11,511 nucleotides of DNA from Euryarchaeota archaeon UBA462. GTDB taxonomy: Archaea; Thermoplasmatota; Poseidoniia; Poseidoniales; Thalassarchaeaceae. This document shows positions 6,790 through 11,511 of the stretch, piece after piece. Position 1 is the stretch's first letter, and every line of letters begins with the position of its first letter. Both the position numbers and the translations under genes were made by a program. The notes beneath the pieces were generated by a model that was not told the DNA's origin, searched no databases, and was given only the letters and a program-made list of their open reading frames with translations. The stretch lies in assembly GCA_002506755.1 (NCBI GenBank), contig DAYD01000002.1, positions 1,646 to 13,156 on the forward strand, written 5' to 3'.

Positions 6790-6984
6790 CTATCTTTTCG
6801 CGGGATTCTTCTTGTTGGATCTTTTCCCAACTGAGTCCGGTCCCTTCCACTCTCTACTAGCTCCCTCCTCGTATCCCGGATGCCCGGGTATGGGACAGTG
6901 CTTTCCCGCCCTGCATCTGCTGCAATTATCCGAAGGAGGTCTTTCGACGACCTTCTGTAGCTTTCCATACTTCCTGCGTGGCAT
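6790..6984 (-). CDS. Small basic Cys/His protein, possible zinc-binding
   Basis: The frame gives 64 residues from an ATG at 6984. The start MPRRKYGKLQKVVERPPSDN is basic, then comes CSRCRAGKHCPIPGH with C21, C24, H29, C30 and H35, a spacing that could bind one zinc ion in zinc-knuckle or ribbon style. The tail (SVGKRSNKKNPAKR) is again basic, which suits nucleic-acid or ribosome contact. A competing frame on the same strand (6780-6968) lacks any motif and is rejected. It is the first gene of a probable two-gene unit with the 352-aa protein, 31 bases further on. The AATATT element at 7028-7033 lies about 45 bases upstream and may be its TATA box. I know no named family; zinc binding is inferred from the Cys/His spacing only. 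Confidence 0.6.
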   Translation of the reverse strand: MPRRKYGKLQKVVERPPSDNCSRCRAGKHCPIPGHPGYEEGASREWKGPDSVGKRSNKKNPAKR

Positions 6985-7026
6985 GGTATTAACCAGAGGA
7001 GGAGGGACTTAGCGGTTGCTCACACG

Positions 7027-7034
7027 CAATATTC
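7027..7034. promoter_or_regulatory. Possible bidirectional TATA element CAATATTC
   Basis: AATATT at 7028-7033 is its own reverse complement. It lies about 43-48 bases from both the GTG at 7076 on the plus strand and the ATG at 6984 on the minus strand, so it may serve both divergent genes. Confidence 0.35.
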
Positions 7035-7064
7035 AATCATTAGTGCCTATGCTGGGAAACATAC

Positions 7065-7070
7065 GAGGTG
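7065..7070 (+). promoter_or_regulatory. Shine-Dalgarno GAGGTG deciding a GTG start at 7076
   Basis: GAGGTG ends five bases before an in-frame GTG at 7076. It is the only strong ribosome site among the candidate starts at 7016 (TTG), 7049 (ATG), 7076 (GTG) and 7136 (ATG). Confidence 0.55.
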
Positions 7071-7075
7071 AATGT

Positions 7076-7819
7076 GTGGTGAGAAGGTCCCCCGTTGGAG
7101 TGAATCCAGAACGGTCTGTTCTGTACGCCCAAGTTATGAGTTCTGAGCCTAAGACGGCGTTCGACGAGGACGGGGTAATGATGGATTTCGGCCATCAAAA
7201 GGCCTTTGGAAAGGCATACCTGGGTGACGTTGCTAGAGCTGCTCTGAGATCGCTGGGAACTCATGACAACCCTAATTTCACTACCGAGCCAGGCTTCGAC
7301 GAACAGAGTTGGGAGCTTTTTTGCTCTACTGATGAGTTAACTATGAGAATATCAAGTAGGCACTATTGGGGGTTTGGTCTTTTCACCAAGAGCTTCCTGA
7401 ACGAGATAGTGATGGAGGGAGCTCTGCCCGCAAGAGCGAGGTGTGCAATGGATATCGTGTCGTCACTTGGCAGGAATCCTTGGGAGCCCTTCAGAGTGAG
7501 GGCGTTTGAGAAGTCAACTTCGGGGCTGATGTCTGAGCATACGGAAAGTTGGGAGGGGCTAATATCTGTTGCAAGGGATAGCATGGCTGATGATATATCG
7601 GCATTTCAGGACTCTGTGAATAGAATGAGGGGTTTAGACGAGTTTTCGGACGTCCTGCTCGACACAGCCACTGAGGCCCTCGAAAGGGCGATGGAGGCTT
7701 TGGCGGATAAGAACGCTCCAGCCGTGGATAGAGCGCTTAGCAGAGCATCCAGCGCAATAGTCAGAGCTGATCCAAAGTCAGATACTGCTAGCTTAGAAAG
7801 AGAGCTATTAGAATACTAG
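7076..7819 (+). CDS. Hypothetical protein, 247 aa, alpha-helical C-terminus
   Basis: I do not recognise this protein. From the GTG at 7076, chosen for its GAGGTG ribosome site, it has 247 residues; the frame is open back to a TTG at 7016, and ATGs at 7049 and 7136 are other options. The N-terminal half (SPVGVNPERSVLYAQV, DFGHQKAFGKAYLGDVARAA, SRHYWGFGLFTKSF) mixes strands and glycines and looks like a globular alpha/beta domain. Residues about 165-247 are almost all helix-forming, with heptad-like Ala/Leu spacing (DVLLDTATEALERAMEALA, AVDRALSRASSAIV), so a helical bundle or oligomerisation region is likely. No signal peptide, membrane helix or known catalytic motif is seen. It is divergent from the Cys/His gene and convergent with Sec61-beta, sharing four bases with it. 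Function unknown. Confidence 0.72.
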   Translation: MVRRSPVGVNPERSVLYAQVMSSEPKTAFDEDGVMMDFGHQKAFGKAYLGDVARAALRSLGTHDNPNFTTEPGFDEQSWELFCSTDELTMRISSRHYWGFGLFTKSFLNEIVMEGALPARARCAMDIVSSLGRNPWEPFRVRAFEKSTSGLMSEHTESWEGLISVARDSMADDISAFQDSVNRMRGLDEFSDVLLDTATEALERAMEALADKNAPAVDRALSRASSAIVRADPKSDTASLERELLEY

Positions 7820-8028
7820 AATACTATTGAGAATTTATCCCAAATCCACTTCCAGACGTTGTCCTCGGGAGTGGGTTCGTTGGCAAGGTAAACCACGAGG
7901 CTGAAGACCACACACACGAAGTAGACGGAACCCTTGGAGATCTGTATGGCATCCTCTGATTCCTCGTCGAAGTACCTTATTAGTCCAGCAGCCTGCTGAA
8001 TGCCACTTCCTTTCTTCTCCTTTGCCAT
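7816..8028 (-). CDS. secG: Preprotein translocase subunit Sec61-beta (archaeal SecG)
   Basis: The 70-residue product starts MAKEKKGSGIQQAAGLIRYF, and the GSG..QAAGLIRYFDEE signature is the conserved cytoplasmic stretch of archaeal Sec61-beta. Residues about 33-50 (GSVYFVCVVFSLVVYLAN) form the single membrane helix. It is the small third subunit of the SecYE translocon, a tail-anchored protein. Archaeal homologues usually end shortly after the membrane helix; here about 20 more residues follow, with an aromatic end (NVWKWIWDKFSIVF). The gene follows the small unknown gene 8076-8360 by 47 bases on the same strand. An AT-rich stretch, TTGAAATAGG on the minus strand about 25-35 bases before the ATG, could give it its own short-leader promoter. 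Its TAG shares the CTAG at 7816-7819 with the convergent gene's stop. Confidence 0.9.
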   Translation of the reverse strand: MAKEKKGSGIQQAAGLIRYFDEESEDAIQISKGSVYFVCVVFSLVVYLANEPTPEDNVWKWIWDKFSIVF

Positions 8029-8075
8029 GATGGTGCGCAGCCGCGATCCCTATTTCAACTCCACGAGAGGCAAAT

Positions 8076-8360
8076 TCATGGCTCGAGGGTCTCAATTAGC
8101 ACGCACCCTCCATCCAGTTCGACGATCATAGAGGCTGCCCCTACGGCAGTATCAAGTCCTTCAGTCATCAGAATCTCCCTCCTTAGTCCTGCATCGGACT
8201 GGAAAACTAATCTGTGACTCAGCTTGTCCAGTACTTCTCGGTCCACGACCTGCCAAGTCCACTCATTATGACCGACAGTCATTAGAGCCTCAATCGGCTT
8301 CAGTGGCCCGGTGGCGACTCCATAGTCCCTAGCTCTCTTCACCAAATCTCCTAGCTTCAT
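8076..8360 (-). CDS. Hypothetical small protein, 94 aa
   Basis: I do not recognise this protein. From the ATG at 8360 it has 94 residues: a helical start (MKLGDLVKRARDYGV), a middle with NEWTWQVVDREVLDKL, then REILMTEGLDTAVGAASMIV and an acidic, strand-like end (ELDGGCVLIETLEP). It is probably a soluble alpha/beta protein with no membrane segment. The frame stays open to ATGs at 8438, 8444 and 8456, which would add up to 32 Arg-rich residues. I prefer 8360 because the added part looks less conserved and TTAGATATAG on the minus strand (8421-8430) would be a TATA box inside it, but the longer form is possible. It lies just upstream of Sec61-beta on the same strand and may share its transcript. 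Confidence 0.6.
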   Translation of the reverse strand: MKLGDLVKRARDYGVATGPLKPIEALMTVGHNEWTWQVVDREVLDKLSHRLVFQSDAGLRREILMTEGLDTAVGAASMIVELDGGCVLIETLEP

Positions 8361-8420
8361 TTTAGTCCCTATGTCGTCGGTCTTTGTTGGTTCCGAGGCT
8401 CTATTTGAGATCCTCCTTCT

Positions 8421-8430
8421 ATATCTAAAT
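8421..8430 (-). promoter_or_regulatory. Possible TATA box for the 94-aa gene
   Basis: TTAGATATAG read on the minus strand lies about 65 bases before the ATG at 8360. If it is the promoter, the longer start at 8456 is excluded. Confidence 0.3.
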
Positions 8431-8449
8431 CCTACCATGTGCATCCCAT

Positions 8450-8463
8450 GCGGCATATGCCGC
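8450..8463. promoter_or_regulatory. 14-bp perfect palindrome GCGGCATATGCCGC, candidate operator
   Basis: Every base pairs with its partner across the centre at 8456/8457. It lies in the divergent region between the 94-aa gene and the tRNA methyltransferase gene, and an AT-rich GGTTTAACC box sits about 25 bases further right at 8487-8495. A site for a dimeric regulator is the simplest reading. Confidence 0.5.
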
Positions 8464-8591
8464 GATTGCCGACCAAATCGAGGGGGGTTTAACCGTTGTT
8501 AATGTTCGATGGGCAAAAAGAGTGAAAGTTAGATGATTTTGTTGAGGCGGGAGATACGAGGAATTCATTTCTCGAACTTCTACCGGAGTCT

Positions 8592-10232
8592 GTGGGAACC
8601 AATGAGGCGGCTTGGAGAGAAGAGGCTGAGAACAGCATCCTACTAGAGGCTGTTTCACATTGGCGAGAAGATGCGGGGAAATGGTTTGAGGGGTCTTACT
8701 CCAGACTTCCCGAGACCCTCAGGGTCAACCCTTTGACGAATGACTCACTTTGGATAGAGGGGTGGCTAGAAAGAGTTGGTGCCAGAAGAATATCCTGGTT
8801 TAGTGGCCCAGGTAGTGCTTGGGAAATGCCGTTTCGAAGGGGTTCAGCCGAAGGGGATGTCAGAGTACTACTCAACGCACTACACGAAACAGGAAGGGTT
8901 ACTAGGCAGGAAGCCGTTTCAATGCTTCCAGTTCTGGCACTTGATCCAAGCGAGGGTGATGTTGTGCTGGACCTTTGTGCCTCTCCTGGATCGAAGACCA
9001 CCCAAATTTGCGAGCACCTGGGGGACTCAGGGGCAGTTATCGCGAACGAGGTTGTTAGCGGGAGAGTCAACACACTTGTCTCAAACATTCAACGTCAAGG
9101 TGCCAGGTCAGCCGTAGTCGTTCAACACGATGGTAGGCACATACCCAAGGTGCCCGGGGTTGGATTTGACAGAGTTCTGGTAGACGTCCCCTGCACCGGA
9201 TCTGGGACAACGAGGAAGAATCCGGAGGTTTGGAGAAAGTGGCTTCCTTCCTCCGGAATTTCGATGCACAGACTTCAGCATGATTTGCTGAGGCGTGCGG
9301 TTGCTGTGACAAGGCCAGGAGGAAGGGTGGTCTACTCCACCTGCTCATTAGATCCTGTAGAGAATGAGGCAGTAGTGGCCCGAATTCTGTCGGCAGGGGG
9401 AGTCAAATTGGTAGATTTAGGAGGAACCCTTAGGGATGTTCCCTCAGAGCCTGGAATGGATGATTGGCCTTTGCTTGGGGATGACGGAAAGCCGACTAAC
9501 GATTCCGATATGACCCAATTCGGTCCTCCCAAAGATGAGAACGTTTCTGCTCAGATGTCACGATGTATGAGAGTATGGAATGATTCGATAGAAGGTGGTG
9601 GTTTCTTCCTAGCTGTACTTGAGAAGGACTCCCATGTCGATGCATCGACTTCCGAACGGCGTCCGAAGGAGGTTGAGATTGATGATTCCCCGGACCCTGA
9701 TTCATCCCCCCGTCCAATCGATGAGGAGTGGGCATGCAAACTCGAGGATTTTTTTGGTGTCGTTCCAAGTAGCATGTGGGTAAGAGGAAAGAGCTTGTTA
9801 TGGTCGACTGATCAAGTCAGAGAAGTGTGGGAATCAGAAAGAACCAGGAAGTCTGGTAGGTTGAAAGTTCTCGGAGGACGATGGAGGCCTCTGAAGGTAA
9901 TTCATCTGGGACTCATAACTGCCAGACTAAGGAAGGGGGATTTGGAGAGGGTAGTCTCGAAAGGGGCTCGGGGACTTCAGGGAATGGCTACTGGTCCTTT
10001 CGTTGAGGTCGACCAAGCCTCCATTGATTCGATACTTACTGGGGTCGAGCCTGTCCCAGAAGAAGTGAGTAATGCCTTGGTGGGCTACAGGGGCAGTAAG
10101 GTTCTGTTTGATTCAAGTGGCTCATGCCTCCCGGTGTGGGTTGGTTCCAGGGTTACAGCCATGGCCAGTGAAGCAGAAAGGACTGTTCTTAGAGCTATCA
10201 GAGGATTGGCAATTGACTTAGAGGAAGAGTAG
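8592..10232 (+). CDS. tRNA (cytosine-5-)-methyltransferase, Trm4/NSUN2-like
   Basis: A 546-residue SAM-dependent RNA m5C methyltransferase. Residues 38-48 (RLPETLRVNPL) match the N-terminal NSUN motif. SAM motif I is DLCASPGSKTTQ (127-138), followed by NEVVSGRVNTLVSNIQRQG (152-170). Motif IV is VDVPCTGSGTTRKNPEVWRK (197-216), with C201, and motif VI is VVYSTCSLDPVENEA (247-260), with the nucleophile C251. The PC-x-G-x-GTxRKN..W form is that of the Trm4/NSUN2 branch, which methylates tRNA C48/C49 and neighbours, rather than RsmB or RsmF. An acidic linker (about 355-375) leads to a C-terminal domain (376-546; DFFGVVPSSMWVRGKSLLW) resembling the PUA-like tail of eukaryotic NSUN2. The start is GTG, but 22 in-frame codons before it, back to a TGA at 8523, also look coding without a start codon. 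The next gene, an Lrp-type regulator, begins 21 bases later. Confidence 0.88.
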   Translation: MGTNEAAWREEAENSILLEAVSHWREDAGKWFEGSYSRLPETLRVNPLTNDSLWIEGWLERVGARRISWFSGPGSAWEMPFRRGSAEGDVRVLLNALHETGRVTRQEAVSMLPVLALDPSEGDVVLDLCASPGSKTTQICEHLGDSGAVIANEVVSGRVNTLVSNIQRQGARSAVVVQHDGRHIPKVPGVGFDRVLVDVPCTGSGTTRKNPEVWRKWLPSSGISMHRLQHDLLRRAVAVTRPGGRVVYSTCSLDPVENEAVVARILSAGGVKLVDLGGTLRDVPSEPGMDDWPLLGDDGKPTNDSDMTQFGPPKDENVSAQMSRCMRVWNDSIEGGGFFLAVLEKDSHVDASTSERRPKEVEIDDSPDPDSSPRPIDEEWACKLEDFFGVVPSSMWVRGKSLLWSTDQVREVWESERTRKSGRLKVLGGRWRPLKVIHLGLITARLRKGDLERVVSKGARGLQGMATGPFVEVDQASIDSILTGVEPVPEEVSNALVGYRGSKVLFDSSGSCLPVWVGSRVTAMASEAERTVLRAIRGLAIDLEEE

Positions 10233-10253
10233 TGAGCAAATGAAGCTGCTCGA

Positions 10254-10772
10254 ATGGGCACCGAGTTAAGCGAGTTCTTGGCATATGTTCAAAGGCCGTG
10301 CAATCCTACTATTAGTGTCGGTGATGAGTTGGATGATGTAGATCGACGCATATTGAAGGTCCTAGAAGAAGATGCGAGAACGTCTTTGAGAAGAATCGCA
10401 AAGATGGTTGGGGTTGCCCTGGGCACAGTGAGTAATCGCGTAAGGAGGCTAGAAAAACTCGGGGTGATACGTGGATATACCGTACTTATTGACCCCGACA
10501 AGGCAGGATGGGGTCTAAGCGTGGTAATAGGCCTGAGAATTGAGAAAGGAAGATTGATTGAGATTCAAGAGAAGATAGCCAAGGACAACCGAGTGTACGG
10601 GGTTTACGACGTCACTGGTGACTACGACTCTATGGTTCTAGCTAGGGCAACAAACAGAGATGACCTTGATGATTTGATCAAGAGCGTTGTCAGCGTTTCC
10701 GGAATCGAGAGGTCCGTCACTCACCTTGTTCTAAACTCAGTGAAGGAGATGCCGCCCTCCCTCCCTGAGTAA
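10254..10772 (+). CDS. Lrp/AsnC-family transcriptional regulator
   Basis: The 172-residue product begins at an ATG at 10254. Residues about 26-76 hold the AsnC-type helix-turn-helix: LDDVDRRILKVLEEDARTS, then RRIAKMVGVALGTVSNRVRR as the recognition region, then LEKLGVIRGYTVLID. Residues about 86-165 form the RAM ligand-binding and dimerisation domain, with VYGVYDVTGDYDSMVLARA and a late hydrophobic strand. Such proteins bind DNA as dimers or octamers and often sense amino acids. The N-terminal extension of 25 residues is longer than usual; a TTG at residue 26 would give a standard length, but its ribosome site (GGTGAT) is too close. It lies 21 bases after the methyltransferase and is probably co-transcribed. 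Its stop lies three bases from the stop of the convergent Toprim gene. The ligand cannot be told. Confidence 0.92.
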   Translation: MGTELSEFLAYVQRPCNPTISVGDELDDVDRRILKVLEEDARTSLRRIAKMVGVALGTVSNRVRRLEKLGVIRGYTVLIDPDKAGWGLSVVIGLRIEKGRLIEIQEKIAKDNRVYGVYDVTGDYDSMVLARATNRDDLDDLIKSVVSVSGIERSVTHLVLNSVKEMPPSLPE

Positions 10773-10775
10773 TGG

Positions 10776-11294
10776 TCACATTTCAGATAAGAAACCCTGG
10801 ACAAGGGGCTCAAGAGCCGATGCATGAGGCAATAGAGACTCAACCGTCCTTCCTTCGGGCTTCAGTGTCCTAAGTAGTGTATTCCTCAGCCCCTCGTCAA
10901 CTTTCACGTCCAGAGCCATTAAACGGTCCTTGATGGAGGTCTGCAATCTGCCACCGGTCCTATCCCAATCCATCAAAAGAATAACTCTGGGCCCTTCGTT
11001 GATCTCCTCTTCCGCGTAAGTTTTGTGAAGGTATGCGATGAGACGAGAACGATCCCAGCCCCGGTTCACTTTCTCAACGGGTCCGGTGAAACCCAGTGCT
11101 CTGACGGCTTTCTCATCCCTGATGCCCTCCACAATAACAGGCCTGCACCCACCACCACTTTCTTTCGGTCGGTTCATTAATATGGCTCGGGCTATTTCTT
11201 TCGCTGCTTTTTCGAATCTGACCAGCCGATCGGGTCTGCCTGCAATTCTAGCCTCTTTTCCCATCCATACAGGAATTTTATCTCGCCCTTGCAT
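10776..11294 (-). CDS. Stand-alone Toprim-domain protein
   Basis: From the ATG at 11294 the product has 172 residues; the frame is open to a TTG at 11348, adding 18, but ATG is preferred. A basic helical N-terminus (RLVRFEKAAKEIARAIL) precedes a Toprim domain: PVIVEGIRDEKAVRALGF (52-69) with the acidic E56, and VILLMDWDRTGGRL (104-117) with D109 and D111 of the DxD motif. Toprim domains bind divalent metal and serve in primases, topoisomerases, OLD nucleases and RNase M5. This short form resembles the archaeal and RNase M5-like stand-alone group (COG1658 style), for which a role in nucleic-acid cleavage is suspected. No zinc finger, helicase or ATPase domain is attached. It converges with the Lrp gene and diverges from the oxidase gene; CTACAAATAG on the minus strand near 11320-11329 may be its TATA box. 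Confidence 0.83.
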   Translation of the reverse strand: MQGRDKIPVWMGKEARIAGRPDRLVRFEKAAKEIARAILMNRPKESGGGCRPVIVEGIRDEKAVRALGFTGPVEKVNRGWDRSRLIAYLHKTYAEEEINEGPRVILLMDWDRTGGRLQTSIKDRLMALDVKVDEGLRNTLLRTLKPEGRTVESLLPHASALEPLVQGFLSEM

Positions 11295-11383
11295 TCCATT
11301 CCCAGACTGAAAAAGCAGACGTTCTATTTGTAGTGTTTTTCGATACAATTAGAGCGTTAGAACAGAAAGACAATCCGCGACCC

Positions 11384-11389
11384 TTATGA
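11384..11389 (+). promoter_or_regulatory. Possible TATA box for the 11423 gene
   Basis: TTATGA lies about 34 bases before the ATG at 11423, consistent with a short leader of about 11 bases. The match to a consensus is weak. Confidence 0.3.
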
Positions 11390-11422
11390 GGGCCTTTTCC
11401 CCCCAGTGGATTAGAGATCGCC

Positions 11423-11511
11423 ATGAGTGTGATGACTCCAATCTTCGAGAACCTGTGGGAACACTACATCTTCTGGTCTGTAGTGGTCAGTCTAGTTGTG
11501 TTTGTATGGTT
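11423..11511 (+). CDS. Probable cytochrome c oxidase (haem-copper) subunit II, N-terminal fragment
   Basis: Twenty-nine codons run from an ATG at 11423 off the window edge. The product begins MSVMTPIFENLWEHYIFWSV and continues as one hydrophobic helix (SVVVSLVVFVW). A short polar start with LW.HY.FW before a first membrane helix resembles the N-terminus of haem-copper oxidase subunit II proteins of the Thermoplasmatota type. Subunit II would carry the CuA site outside the membrane, but that part is not in the window. Calling it a generic membrane protein is the fallback. It is divergent from the Toprim gene. Confidence 0.5.
   Translation, partial: MSVMTPIFENLWEHYIFWSVVVSLVVFVW

Noticed and set aside
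6780..6968. A 62-codon minus-strand frame overlapping the Cys/His gene
   Set aside because: It competes with a frame on the same strand that has a better start and a Cys/His motif, and it has no features of its own.
10234..10251. GAGCA/TGCTC hairpin between the methyltransferase and Lrp genes
   Set aside because: The stem is 5 bp with an 8-base loop and no T tract, so it is not convincing as a terminator or operator.
1..11511. tRNA, rRNA, CRISPR or insertion-sequence features
   Set aside because: I saw no T-loop-like GGTTCRA motifs in tRNA context, no regularly spaced repeats and no transposase-like protein or terminal inverted repeats.

Overview
This window looks like a piece of an archaeal chromosome, most likely from a marine Thermoplasmatota lineage such as Marine Group II (Poseidoniales). 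The grounds are an archaeal Sec61-beta, a long Trm4/NSUN2-type tRNA m5C methyltransferase, an Lrp/AsnC regulator, a stand-alone Toprim protein, a membrane-anchored SAP-domain protein, a probable haem-copper oxidase subunit II start at the right edge, AT-rich TATA-like boxes close to start codons, heavy AGA/AGG use and dense packing. The lineage is inferred from gene content; no marker such as rRNA is present. I see no tRNA, rRNA, CRISPR array or insertion sequence, and no gene-free gap longer than 300 bases.

Left part (1-3390, all minus strand): in transcription order, a SAP-domain protein with one membrane segment, a Soj-type ParA ATPase, then directly after the ParA stop codon a truncated EamA/DMT-type membrane protein. 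That protein's N-terminus carries an RGLGRGLG motif like the N-terminal ParA-contact peptide of ParB. No ParB is visible. The ParA and SAP proteins also share a short acidic motif (IIDVDFIEE and LIDAELVEE). Together these suggest, as a hypothesis, a membrane-linked chromosome-positioning module. This is the most interesting part of the window.

Middle (3521-8360): a RimK-type ATP-grasp glutamate ligase diverges from the SAP gene and is followed by a Xer-type tyrosine recombinase whose leader holds two hairpins in front of a good Shine-Dalgarno. Convergent to the recombinase is a minus-strand pair: a 64-aa Cys/His protein and a 352-aa unknown protein. A plus-strand 247-aa unknown protein then meets Sec61-beta tail to tail, with their stop codons sharing one CTAG. 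Upstream of Sec61-beta is a small unknown protein.

Right part (8450-11511): a 14-bp perfect palindrome lies between that small gene and the Trm4-like methyltransferase. An Lrp/AsnC regulator follows the methyltransferase closely and ends three bases from a convergent Toprim gene. The first 29 codons of a probable oxidase subunit II run off the window. Convergent genes here abut or overlap, so 3' ends have almost no room for terminators.
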